A stretch of 64,000 nt of DNA from an uncultured Flavobacteriaceae bacterium (GTDB taxonomy: Bacteria > Bacteroidota > Bacteroidia > Flavobacteriales > Flavobacteriaceae). This document shows, in pieces, positions 37,350 to 46,569 of the stretch. Numbering within the stretch: the stretch's first letter is position 1; every line of letters begins with the position of its first letter. The notes beneath the pieces were generated by a model. It made no database searches. It saw only the letters and a program-made list of their open reading frames with translations, and had not been told where the DNA came from. The stretch lies in contig CANNBV010000005.1 of assembly GCA_947502975.1 (NCBI GenBank), positions 124,001-188,000 of the forward strand, given 5' to 3'. Made by a program: the position numbers and the translations under genes.

Positions 37350-38357
37350 ATGGACCAGAATCACCAAACCTTAGGGGAGTTTATTATCAACAATCAACAC
37401 GATTTTAAATACTCTTCTGGAGAACTCTCACGTTTAATAAACTCAATTCGTTTAGCTGCCAAAATTGTAAATCATGAAGTAAACAAAGCTGGTTTGGTTG
37501 ATATTTTGGGTGCTGTTGGTGAGACCAATATCCAGGGAGAAGATCAGCAGAAACTTGATGTTTATGCCAATGAAGTTTTTAAATCGGCACTGGTAAAAAG
37601 AGAAATTGTATGTGGTATTGCAAGTGAGGAAGAAGAAGATTTTATTACAGTTCACGGAAAATATCATGCACATGACAACAAATATATTGTGTTGATAGAC
37701 CCATTGGATGGGTCTTCCAATATTGACGTAAATGTTTCAGTTGGTACTATTTTTTCCGTTTACAGGAGAGTTACGCCATTGGGCATGCCTGTAAGAAAGG
37801 AAGATTTTTTACAAAAAGGCGATGAACAAGTGGCTGCCGGTTATATTGTTTACGGTACATCAACTATGCTAGTTTACACCACAGGAAATGGTGTTAATGG
37901 GTTTACACTTAATCCGGCCATTGGGAGCTTTTATCTTTCGCATCCAAATATGAAATTTCCAGAGATGGGAACTATTTTCTCTATAAATCAAGGTAATTAT
38001 GCACATTTCCCACAAGGGGTAAAAGATTACATAAAATATTGTCAAGAAGAAAAAGAGGACAGACCTTACACTTACAGGTACATAGGCTCCATGGTTTCAG
38101 ATTTTCACAGAAATATGATTAAAGGTGGGATATACATATATCCAACAAGTTCAAAAGCACCAAATGGTAAACTGCGTTTGCTGTACGAATGTAATCCAAT
38201 GGCATTTTTAACAGAACAGGCTGGAGGTAAAGCCACAGATGGCTATAAAAGAATTATGGATATAGAGCCCCGAAAATTGCACGAAAGAGCTCCTATTTTT
38301 TGCGGAAGTAAAAAAATGGTTGAAAAAGCCGAAATGTTTATGCAAAGAAGTTCATAA
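37350..38357 (+). CDS. fbp: Fructose-1,6-bisphosphatase class I
   Basis: Hydrolyses fructose 1,6-bisphosphate in gluconeogenesis. The metal-binding signature [20 protein letters not shown] (about 116-135) and the preceding [10 protein letters not shown] acidic motif are clear, as are [20 protein letters not shown] and [20 protein letters not shown]. The 335-aa length is normal. Finding it between the rhamnose operon and the polysaccharide operon is unusual. It shares the activator element of the rhamnose promoter, so it is probably induced to turn DHAP-derived triose into hexose during growth on deoxysugars and uronates. Another chromosomal copy could exist outside the window. Confidence 0.97.
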   Translation: MDQNHQTLGEFIINNQHDFKYSSGELSRLINSIRLAAKIVNHEVNKAGLVDILGAVGETNIQGEDQQKLDVYANEVFKSALVKREIVCGIASEEEEDFITVHGKYHAHDNKYIVLIDPLDGSSNIDVNVSVGTIFSVYRRVTPLGMPVRKEDFLQKGDEQVAAGYIVYGTSTMLVYTTGNGVNGFTLNPAIGSFYLSHPNMKFPEMGTIFSINQGNYAHFPQGVKDYIKYCQEEKEDRPYTYRYIGSMVSDFHRNMIKGGIYIYPTSSKAPNGKLRLLYECNPMAFLTEQAGGKATDGYKRIMDIEPRKLHERAPIFCGSKKMVEKAEMFMQRSS

Positions 38358-38482
38358 ACATTTAGGTGCGTAACAAACATCAAAACATATTTTGAGGCAT
38401 ATCCTTACAATCCGGATTTTCATTACTTTTCTATTGATTTTTCCAAAAAAAGCTTTAAGTTTCAATATTAAATTTGACTGAT

Positions 38483-39529
38483 ATGGACATGATGAAATTC
38501 ATAACGATTGATGAGCACTCTAGGGTACCAAAATACCAGCAAATAATCGATTCTATTATTCACAACATTTCAGAGGGTAACCTTACTATGGATCAAAAAA
38601 TTCCGTCCATAAACATGTTTAGTGAAGAGTTTTATCTGTCACGCGATACCGTAGAAAAAGCATATAGTATTTTAAAAGAACGCAATATTATAACTTCTAT
38701 ACGGGGAAAAGGCTTTTATATTTCTAGAACTAAGTTGATTTCTAAAGTAAATATCCTGTTTCTTATAAATAAATTAAGTGCTTATAAATTAAGAACTTAC
38801 AATCATTTTATAAATAGCATTGGTGCCAATTCACATACCGATTTGCATGTGTATCATTGCGACGAAACGCTGTTTTTAAATTTATTGGATAAAAACAAAT
38901 CAGCTTATGATTACATTATTATTATGCCTCACTTTAAAACTGAGGATTTAAAACATGTTAGCCTCACTGACAAAGTAGTAAAAGCAATAAAACAAATACC
39001 TAAAGAGAAACTCATTATTCTAGATAACATTAAACCAAACTTGGAAGGTAGAATGGTTGAAATATATCAAGATTTTGAAAACGATATTTACTCTGCCTTA
39101 AAGGAGGGATTAGAAAAAATAAAAAAATATCAGAAAATCATGTTAATATATCCTGAAAAGGCTATATATCCTTATCCTAGACGGATTTTACACGGTTTTA
39201 GAAAATTCTGTGTTGAGTTCAAATTAGATTTTGAAGTTCTAGATAAAATATATGATGAAATGATTTTAAAAAAAGGAGATTTGTTTATAACTATTGAAGA
39301 AGCTGACCTAGTAAATCTTGTAAAACAAGTGAGAGAGGATGAGTTTAAACTTGGTGAAGAAATTGGCATTATATCTTACAACGACACTCCTCTTAAAGAA
39401 TTGCTGGGGATTACTGTAATATCGACAGATTTTAAGGTGATGGGAGAAACAGCAGCAAACATGATACTGAATAAAACAAAGGGAAAAGTAAAAGTCCCTT
39501 TTAATTTTATTGATAGAGAATCGCTTTAA
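38483..39529 (+). CDS. GntR-family regulator with periplasmic-binding-protein-like sensor domain
   Basis: Residues about 10-78 are a GntR winged helix (VPKYQQIIDSIIHNISEGNL, SEEFYLSRDTVEKAYSILKE, IRGKGFYIS). Residues about 85-345 form a LacI-like sugar-sensing domain, an AraR-like architecture common in Bacteroidota sugar loci. A TAAATTTG -7 box (38469-38476) lies just upstream, so a TTG start at 38474 would fall inside it. ATG 38483 was chosen; ATGs at 38489 and 38492 are also possible and the mRNA may be nearly leaderless. It probably senses rhamnose or an oligosaccharide. It is convergent with the lyase gene. Confidence 0.88.
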   Translation: MDMMKFITIDEHSRVPKYQQIIDSIIHNISEGNLTMDQKIPSINMFSEEFYLSRDTVEKAYSILKERNIITSIRGKGFYISRTKLISKVNILFLINKLSAYKLRTYNHFINSIGANSHTDLHVYHCDETLFLNLLDKNKSAYDYIIIMPHFKTEDLKHVSLTDKVVKAIKQIPKEKLIILDNIKPNLEGRMVEIYQDFENDIYSALKEGLEKIKKYQKIMLIYPEKAIYPYPRRILHGFRKFCVEFKLDFEVLDKIYDEMILKKGDLFITIEEADLVNLVKQVREDEFKLGEEIGIISYNDTPLKELLGITVISTDFKVMGETAANMILNKTKGKVKVPFNFIDRESL

Positions 39530-39614
39530 CAAATTTTGAAGACGTTTTTACAGCTGGTTCAAGTAGCAGATAAATACTATACATGGCAGTAAACATTAAA
39601 GGTTACATTCGTTT

Positions 39615-42119
39615 TCAATATTCTTTATAAAATGCGTTACTGTTATCGGTTACAATAACTTTATCTTTAAAGGTTAGCCTTTTACCCTCTCCAATATAGA
39701 TACTATGCAACCTTTGGTTTTCATTAATAGTTATTACAGCAAAGGTGCCTTCAAAGTATATTTTCAGACCTTCGCCGGAGTAAATCTCTCCTTTTGATTG
39801 CGTAAGCACATATTGCGTCATTTTTTTAGAAGCTACACTACTCTCTATTTTTAACCCCTTGTAAATTCCATTTTCCTGCAGCTTTTCAACTGATTTGATA
39901 GAAGCTGATTCATTTTCATTAAAAGGTTCAAAAACTACCACAAAAGGATTGTCCCAAGCTTCACCTTTATTACGAATTATCAATGTTGGTGTTGGTAAAT
40001 TATCATAAGGTTTTGGGGCTTCAAAAGTTATAGGTGCTTTTACTTTGGTATATGTTCTATTTTTAAAATTAGGAATGTGAAGTTGCATAAAAATACTTCC
40101 TGTGCTAATTTTTTTTGTATTGAAAGTAGCTTTAACGGTTTTAGAATAAGGTTTTGATGTTTTAACATTCTTAAAAAAATGCCACCCTGGATTTCTATAT
40201 TGTTTATTATGTTTCCATTTGGCATTTACATTTGCCATATAATGATTTGGAGTTTTTTTAAAATCCATATCCTTATTTTCAAAAACTAATTTATCTCCTA
40301 TATTATGATATAAATAGTCGTGGTATTCATTGGGCAGTTTTGATTTTGACCGAAATACATCTACATAATAACCTGTAGTTGGCGAAGTTCTTATTAAAGC
40401 CAATGTGCGTTCTTGAGAGGCCTCAGATTTTTCACCTCTATCGTCTTCAAAACTGGTTTGACTAAAAGAATGGTATGGAGACACTCCTAAAGCACCAACT
40501 TTAGGTTCCATTGAAATTAAGTCTACTGTATTAATCCCTAAATTAACCCAACCGCCTTCACCTTGAGAGCTACCGTTTACAATAACGGTATTATGTGCGG
40601 CAAATAATCTTGAATAATTTTCATGAAGGTCTTTTCCATATCGTTTTCTTCCATGATCTGCACCTAGTACTTGACCTTCTCCATACAACTCAATATTCAT
40701 ACCTTCTGCATGCCCATGTACCATGTGAGCACCGCCAACAAAACACATTAAACCATCTTTTGGATTATTGGCACTACTTAAACTACGTTGTATTACGATA
40801 CCTGCATGATATACCCTGTCTGTTCTAGGTAAATGAATAGTAGCTGGCGCATCTTTAAAATCACTATCATACCAAAATAGGGCTTCTATAGCATTACGTT
40901 TGTATTTTCCTTTCCGTAACGCCCTACTAATAAGAGGTGCGAATTTTTCTTTTAAATTGGTTAAACTATCCATTTTAGCTAGTGCATATGCATTTTCATA
41001 AGCTTCATATGGTGCATGAGCATGCCTATGTCCATCTCCCCAACGCACGATTTCGTTATTAGGATATACAAAGTAGTCTAATCGAGGTAGGGCATGTAAA
41101 ATATTGGGATAATTTGTTCCTAATTTCAATAATGGATTATACCGATTTGCTACCAACATTAACTTAACTAAAATTGATGTAGAATGGTTTAAGTACTGGG
41201 AGGTTTCTGGCCAAATATCACCTTCCTCTTTATAGTTTCTCGCCATTACATTTAGCGCATCTTGGTTATCTGTACTTTCGGTAAGAAAATAAGATAGGCA
41301 CTTTTCGCGTTCGGTTTCATCATCCATAGCTAGTGCATTATAAACCAAACTTGGTGCTTCTAAAGCACAATGATTAGAACCTGTTTGCCCATAATTTACA
41401 GTAATATTGATGTAGGTTTTAAATACATTTTGAGCTTCTTCAAATGGAAAACCAACTTTAATATTTTTTACAATATCGAAAGAAGTACCTCCATTTTTGA
41501 TATAGGGATGAATAAAATCGTAGATTAACGGTAATTTGTAACCAACAACACGAACTTCCCGAAACCCATCATAAGGAAACAACAAGCCTCCTCTACCTCG
41601 CCAATCGGACATTTTAGATTTTTGTACTGATTTTACAAACGAATACAATATGCTACTCGCTGTATAAGCATATTTTTCATCTTGTGTTAAATAATACATT
41701 ATGCCACAATCCAAAGCAACTTGCAGGTATTTAACCAATAATTCCATATGTCTTTTTTCGACATCTGTTGCATTATCAAGATTTTTTTGGACGCCATTTT
41801 CTATATGATATGTTTTATAAAAAGGTGGAAAACTACCTTCTTGAACTTCAGACCAATTGAATGGAAGTTGCTTTACATAAGCCTTAGGATTTTTAAGATA
41901 GGCTTTAACTTGAAAATCGGTTGTAGTCTTTAAATCTAAATAGATTTCTTTTGCCCAATTTTGAGTATCTATTTTTTCGAGAATTTGATTTCTCTCTTCT
42001 GAAGTAACTAAGATAAAAGGGCGCTCTTTTGACTGACTAATACCACTAACACCTATTAGCAGAACAAATAGCGAAATAATTTTTTTAAAACACGTTACTC
42101 TATTTTGTGTTAGTTTCAT
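39615..42119 (-). CDS. Secreted heparinase II/III-like polysaccharide lyase, probable ulvan lyase (PL40-like)
   Basis: An 834-aa protein with a signal peptide (…LIGVSGISQS). The N-terminal half is an alpha/alpha-toroid of the alginate-lyase type (SYLF- and SNH-containing helices such as YGQTGSNHCALEAPSLVYNA, near residue 240), and the C-terminal half is a heparinase II/III beta-sandwich (MVHGHAEGMNIELYGEGQVL; HNTVIVNGSSQGEGG). This layout and its place as last gene of a sulfatase-rhamnosidase operon recall the non-classical ulvan lyase of F. agariphila, now PL40. It would cut rhamnose-3-sulfate-uronate links by beta-elimination. No T9SS tail is seen. Another heparinase-like lyase on a sulfated uronan cannot be excluded. 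Confidence 0.78.
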   Translation of the reverse strand: MKLTQNRVTCFKKIISLFVLLIGVSGISQSKERPFILVTSEERNQILEKIDTQNWAKEIYLDLKTTTDFQVKAYLKNPKAYVKQLPFNWSEVQEGSFPPFYKTYHIENGVQKNLDNATDVEKRHMELLVKYLQVALDCGIMYYLTQDEKYAYTASSILYSFVKSVQKSKMSDWRGRGGLLFPYDGFREVRVVGYKLPLIYDFIHPYIKNGGTSFDIVKNIKVGFPFEEAQNVFKTYINITVNYGQTGSNHCALEAPSLVYNALAMDDETEREKCLSYFLTESTDNQDALNVMARNYKEEGDIWPETSQYLNHSTSILVKLMLVANRYNPLLKLGTNYPNILHALPRLDYFVYPNNEIVRWGDGHRHAHAPYEAYENAYALAKMDSLTNLKEKFAPLISRALRKGKYKRNAIEALFWYDSDFKDAPATIHLPRTDRVYHAGIVIQRSLSSANNPKDGLMCFVGGAHMVHGHAEGMNIELYGEGQVLGADHGRKRYGKDLHENYSRLFAAHNTVIVNGSSQGEGGWVNLGINTVDLISMEPKVGALGVSPYHSFSQTSFEDDRGEKSEASQERTLALIRTSPTTGYYVDVFRSKSKLPNEYHDYLYHNIGDKLVFENKDMDFKKTPNHYMANVNAKWKHNKQYRNPGWHFFKNVKTSKPYSKTVKATFNTKKISTGSIFMQLHIPNFKNRTYTKVKAPITFEAPKPYDNLPTPTLIIRNKGEAWDNPFVVVFEPFNENESASIKSVEKLQENGIYKGLKIESSVASKKMTQYVLTQSKGEIYSGEGLKIYFEGTFAVITINENQRLHSIYIGEGKRLTFKDKVIVTDNSNAFYKEY

Positions 42120-42132
42120 TATAAGTATGTAA

Positions 42133-43560
42133 TTATTTTAAAAAATCTTTACCCCATTTTTCTCTTAATTCTTTTGCAAGTTTATTGACCGTTTCTTGGT
42201 ATTCTGCCTTTTCGGCCAAATTATCAAGTTCTAAAGGATCTGATTTATGATCAAATAGCATACGTGCATAGGCAACCCCATCGTCTTTGGTCCATTCAGT
42301 ATAAAACAAATCTCCCTTAATTATAGTAACAGCATCTTTAAATTTACTAACCGCCCAATCTTTTTCTAATGTTTTCCCATTTAGAATTGGCACAAAACTT
42401 TTACCCTGAACTGTTTTTGGCACTTCAATACCTAGAAGTTCTACTATACTTGGATAAATATCAATATACTCAGTAATCGCATCAGTTTTTTGCCCTTTGG
42501 TTTTTCCTGGAACTTTTATGATTAAAGGTGTTCGTAAAGCCGTTTCAAAAGTAACATGCTTACACCATAATTTGTGATCACCTAAATTCCAACCATGGTC
42601 TCCCCATAAAACAACTATTGTATCATCTTCTAACTCTAGTTGTTTCAATTCATCTAAAACCAAACCAATTTGTGCATCTACATAACTTACGCAGGCGTAA
42701 TACCCATGAATAAGCTCTTTCGCTAAATTATCTGATATTTCTCCTTTTTTGGGAACGTTTTGATACTGACGCAATTCTCCAAAATTATGAAATGCTTTTT
42801 TGGGTGTGGTTTCTGGTTGCACATAGCTCTCTGGTAGTTTTATTTGATTAATATCATATAAATCCCAATACTTTTTTGGCGCATTAAATGGTAAGTGAGG
42901 TTTCATAAAACCTAAAGCTAAAAAAAATGGTTGCCCTTTCTTTTTTAACCTTTTCAAATCTGCTATTCCCTTTTGCGCAATTTTACCATCAAAATAAGCA
43001 GTATCCTCAACCTCTCCCATTTCATGGGAAATAGCGCCTCCTTGCGCTTGACCCAAATCTCCATTTTTGACAACGTTTTTTTCTAATTGATAATCACGAA
43101 TATTCCCTTTTGGAAACCAAATATGATCCCAAGCTAAACTATCATCACTATTTTGATGATATATTTTCCCATTAGAACAGGTTATGTATCCATTCTGTTT
43201 TAGAAGCTTGGGTAATGTAACTGCTTGTGGAGCATCTACATCAGCTCTTGTACTATAATTTATAAAACGATGTCTTGTGGGACGCATACCTGTGAGCAAA
43301 CTAGCTCTTGAAGCACCACAAACAGGAACGTTACAATACGCTCGATTAAACACTAAACTTTCATCCGCCAATTTATCTAGGTTTGGAGATTGAATATGAT
43401 TAGCACCATAAAAATTGAGTTCGGGGCGTAAATCATCAACTGCAATAAACAAAATGTTCATTGGCTTTTGTTCTTGTGTCATTATGGTTTTCTCTTTTTC
43501 ATTTTTACATGACATGAAAAGGATGGATAAGCCAAATGCGTATGCGAAGATTTTTTTCAT
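42133..43560 (-). CDS. Sulfatase lipoprotein, S1 family, CxAxR variant (iduronate-2-sulfatase-like)
   Basis: A 475-aa lipoprotein (FMSC, Cys18). [19 protein letters not shown] opens the S1 fold in the iduronate-sulfatase style. Cys81 lies in [11 protein letters not shown], so the formylglycine motif is C-x-A-x-R rather than C-x-P-x-R, a form still accepted by maturases. [18 protein letters not shown] gives the late metal ligands. It is closely similar in layout to the sulfatase at 53424 (both have [11 protein letters not shown] and [13 protein letters not shown]-type segments), so the two are paralogs. The start was set at ATG 43560; 43581 would overlap the upstream gene. It probably removes sulfate from uronate or rhamnose. 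Confidence 0.9.
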   Translation of the reverse strand: MKKIFAYAFGLSILFMSCKNEKEKTIMTQEQKPMNILFIAVDDLRPELNFYGANHIQSPNLDKLADESLVFNRAYCNVPVCGASRASLLTGMRPTRHRFINYSTRADVDAPQAVTLPKLLKQNGYITCSNGKIYHQNSDDSLAWDHIWFPKGNIRDYQLEKNVVKNGDLGQAQGGAISHEMGEVEDTAYFDGKIAQKGIADLKRLKKKGQPFFLALGFMKPHLPFNAPKKYWDLYDINQIKLPESYVQPETTPKKAFHNFGELRQYQNVPKKGEISDNLAKELIHGYYACVSYVDAQIGLVLDELKQLELEDDTIVVLWGDHGWNLGDHKLWCKHVTFETALRTPLIIKVPGKTKGQKTDAITEYIDIYPSIVELLGIEVPKTVQGKSFVPILNGKTLEKDWAVSKFKDAVTIIKGDLFYTEWTKDDGVAYARMLFDHKSDPLELDNLAEKAEYQETVNKLAKELREKWGKDFLK

Positions 43561-43574
43561 TTTAAAAGATGTAT

Positions 43575-45035
43575 TTACCAATGTTCAATTATTGTATAAT
43601 CATTTTTTTTAAGCGTATTTTTTATAGAATCTGGAATTTTCCGCCTGGGTGTATCTTGATCTAGTTTGAAACCTTTTTTACCTTTTGGTGTGATGATTGG
43701 CATGTTCCCAACGGAATCGTCTAAAAAATCCCCTTGAGCTTTCATCCAACTAAATAGATCTTGTTTCAATTCTTCTTTGATACGTTGCAATTCTGGGTTT
43801 TGAGCTATATTATTTTGCTCAAATGGGTCATTTCGTAAATCATATAATTCCTCAAGCGGCTCATTTTTATGTGCATTTGCACCTCTTTTGATGAAGTAAT
43901 CTACATTAGGTTTTCCTGTTAAATTTTGTTCAACCACTTCAATAGAATTAAAATTCCGAATGTATTTGTAACGCTTATCGCGAATCATTCTTGAAGGAAA
44001 TATTTCAGAATTTAAAATGTTCTGATTGGTTCTTACCCCATACACGTATTTGTTTACTTCAACATCTTCACCTTGTAAAATCGGTAAAAAACTATTCCCG
44101 TCCAGATCACCTGTAGACTTCCCTCCTGCAATATTCATAAACGTTGGCAAAACATCGGTATAATGAATCAGTTGATTTGAAGTAGTTCCGGGTTTAATCA
44201 CTTTTGGCCAACGTACTACAAACGGCACTTTTAAACCAATATCTTTAACTGTGAATTTACCTGAAACACCGTGATCTGCACTATAAATAAATAGAGTATT
44301 ATCATGTAAATAATCATCCACCAGTTTTAAAACAGCTTCTATTTGTGCATTATCTTCTTCAATACTTCGGTAATAGCCTGCTTTAGATTTTATATATTCT
44401 GGATTATTCTTTTTATTCTCATTAAAAGGATAAAACTTAATATCCTCAGCATTAGGGTTATCTACATCAAAATACTTCCCATGTGGATACTTTGATGTGA
44501 TAAACATACAAAATGGTTTTTTTGAGGTTTTGAAATAACCTTCTATACTGTCTAAAGGAATATAATCTCTTGGTACATCTTTTTTAGGAACGGGCTCCCA
44601 TTCTCTATCCCACTGATATACATTTGCTGGCTTCACATGGCTTTTTCCTGCCAAAACCACTTCGTATCCCAAATTTTTCATCTGAGTAGTCACACTTTTT
44701 ATATCAGGTCTTGTAGCTGTATGATTAGCAAAACAGCCGTTTTTTAATGGATATTTACCAGTAAAAAGCTGAGATCTACTCGGGGCACAAATGGCTTGTG
44801 CTGTAAAAGCATTGTTAAAAATCATACCTTCTTTTGCAAGACGATCTACTGCAGAAGTATTTACTTTTTCATTGCCGTAGCAACCATAGTCGTATACATC
44901 TTGGTCGTCGGCTAGGTAGAAAATCAGGTTTGGTTTTTTTACATATCTCTTTTTTTCTTTTGATATTACTGTGTTACAACCCAAGAATAGAATTGCTAAA
45001 AAAACAAATATTGGAATCTTTAAAAACCTTCTCAT
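43575..45035 (-). CDS. Sulfatase lipoprotein, S1 family (heparan-N-sulfatase-like)
   Basis: A 486-aa lipoprotein (FLGC, Cys20) with a S1 sulfatase domain: [19 protein letters not shown], Cys83 in [14 protein letters not shown] (formylglycine site), AGKSHVKP and [18 protein letters not shown], and the C-terminal [14 protein letters not shown]. The N-terminal pattern resembles the sulfamidase-like subfamily S1_8, to which ulvan sulfatases have also been assigned. The start was moved to ATG 45035, giving a clean lipoprotein signal. It lies 48 bp downstream of the next sulfatase in one operon. Confidence 0.9.
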   Translation of the reverse strand: MRRFLKIPIFVFLAILFLGCNTVISKEKKRYVKKPNLIFYLADDQDVYDYGCYGNEKVNTSAVDRLAKEGMIFNNAFTAQAICAPSRSQLFTGKYPLKNGCFANHTATRPDIKSVTTQMKNLGYEVVLAGKSHVKPANVYQWDREWEPVPKKDVPRDYIPLDSIEGYFKTSKKPFCMFITSKYPHGKYFDVDNPNAEDIKFYPFNENKKNNPEYIKSKAGYYRSIEEDNAQIEAVLKLVDDYLHDNTLFIYSADHGVSGKFTVKDIGLKVPFVVRWPKVIKPGTTSNQLIHYTDVLPTFMNIAGGKSTGDLDGNSFLPILQGEDVEVNKYVYGVRTNQNILNSEIFPSRMIRDKRYKYIRNFNSIEVVEQNLTGKPNVDYFIKRGANAHKNEPLEELYDLRNDPFEQNNIAQNPELQRIKEELKQDLFSWMKAQGDFLDDSVGNMPIITPKGKKGFKLDQDTPRRKIPDSIKNTLKKNDYTIIEHW

Positions 45036-45083
45036 TTTAAGTTTATTATATTTATCTATCAACTCCAATCGCTTTATTTGATG

Positions 45084-46568
45084 TTACCTACCATCATTAG
45101 TTCTAGCTTTCTGCTCCACAAAATATGGTTGAAAGGTATATTTTGATTTTTCATCCCATTTTGCATTCTTTTGAGGTAATAAAGCCTTCATATTATTTAT
45201 TTCTGAAGTATATTTATAGCTATCAGCTCTATTAAACCATTCGTTAGGATCAACATCATGGTCATAAAACTCTTCAGTACCATCTTCATATTGAATGTAC
45301 CGATATCCGTTTGTCTTTACGGCATGATTTTTCATTCCAAAGGTGGTAATGGCATACGTTTCATTTATACCTTCATCCCTATGTATCATAGGGACTAAAC
45401 TGTTCCCTTCATTTCTATTATAAGCAGGTAGCCCACTTAACTCTAAAAGGGTTGGATAAATAGATAGCATTTCCACTGGCGTATTAATTGTCTTTTCTTT
45501 TGGTAAATTTGGACCCGCAAACATCAAAGGAGCCTTAGTAGCTGTTTCCCATAAAGCGTGTTTTGCAAAAGTTCCTTTTTCACCTAAGCGATAGCCGTGG
45601 TCAGACCACAAAACAATTATTGTATTTTCATTATAATGGCTGCTTTCCAAAGCGTCCAAAACGCGACCTAGTTCATAATCGACATAGCTCATACAAGCTA
45701 AATAGGCTTGAATAATTTTTTTCCACTCTCCATTTTTTTTAGCCCATTCTGTGGAAGGCATCATAGGCAAATCGTTAATCTGCATCCCTACTAAAGGAAT
45801 ATCTTTTAAATCATCTGCCAAATATGGAGGTGTTTCTATTCCTTCCAATGGATGCATATCAAACCATTTTTGGGGTACATACAACGGCACATGCACACGT
45901 AAAAAACCAAGTCCCATAAAGAATGGTTTATCATATGCTCTTTTTAAACGCTCCACTACCCAATCCACAGATTGGTGATCTGGCATTAAGGTATCGTTTT
46001 CAGGAAATGCACCCCAATCTGTACTCGTTCTTCCATGAGTTCCTTTAATACCATTTCCAAAACCGTCCCACACGAATCGCTTTTCAGGATAAGGCCCAAA
46101 ACCTTTTACTCGCCCTCCAGATTCATTAAAAACACTATCAGGGGCATGTATATGAAATAATTTACCTATACCCATGGTATGATATCCATTGTCTTCAAAA
46201 TATTCTGGTAAAAATTTGATATCCTTTGTCGCAGAATTTCCTTCTCTGCGGATTTGATTATCTGGTGTCATACCGTAAATCCCTGTAGTGGACGGACGCA
46301 AACCAGTCATTATCGAGGCACGAGACGGTCCACATAATGGTGCTTGAACATGGGCATTGGTAAACGTAACACCCATTTTTGCAAGTCTATCAAAATTGGG
46401 TGTTTTTGTATTGGAGTAATTATCAATAGGGCTTATCCAATTGTTTAAATCATCAACGGCGATAAAAAGTACGTTAGGTTTTTGAGGGTTTACATTTTCA
46501 TCATTTTTAGAATTACAAGAACTCATAAATGCTGATACTATAAAAAAGAGTGTATATATTTTTTTCAC
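45084..46568 (-). CDS. Sulfatase lipoprotein, S1 family (iduronate-2-sulfatase-like), GTG start
   Basis: A 494-aa lipoprotein (MSSC, Cys18). [20 protein letters not shown] and Cys79 in CGPSRASIMTGLRP define the S1 fold and formylglycine site. MGIGKLFHIHAPD and LWSDHGYRLGEKGTFAKHAL carry the sulfate-binding Lys/His and metal ligands. The C-terminus has the usual DPNEWFNRAD. The start codon is GTG, one base after the GH106 stop, so translation is likely coupled. It would desulfate rhamnose or uronate units so that the glycosidases next to it can act. Confidence 0.9.
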   Translation of the reverse strand: MKKIYTLFFIVSAFMSSCNSKNDENVNPQKPNVLFIAVDDLNNWISPIDNYSNTKTPNFDRLAKMGVTFTNAHVQAPLCGPSRASIMTGLRPSTTGIYGMTPDNQIRREGNSATKDIKFLPEYFEDNGYHTMGIGKLFHIHAPDSVFNESGGRVKGFGPYPEKRFVWDGFGNGIKGTHGRTSTDWGAFPENDTLMPDHQSVDWVVERLKRAYDKPFFMGLGFLRVHVPLYVPQKWFDMHPLEGIETPPYLADDLKDIPLVGMQINDLPMMPSTEWAKKNGEWKKIIQAYLACMSYVDYELGRVLDALESSHYNENTIIVLWSDHGYRLGEKGTFAKHALWETATKAPLMFAGPNLPKEKTINTPVEMLSIYPTLLELSGLPAYNRNEGNSLVPMIHRDEGINETYAITTFGMKNHAVKTNGYRYIQYEDGTEEFYDHDVDPNEWFNRADSYKYTSEINNMKALLPQKNAKWDEKSKYTFQPYFVEQKARTNDGR

Positions 46569-46569
46569 C

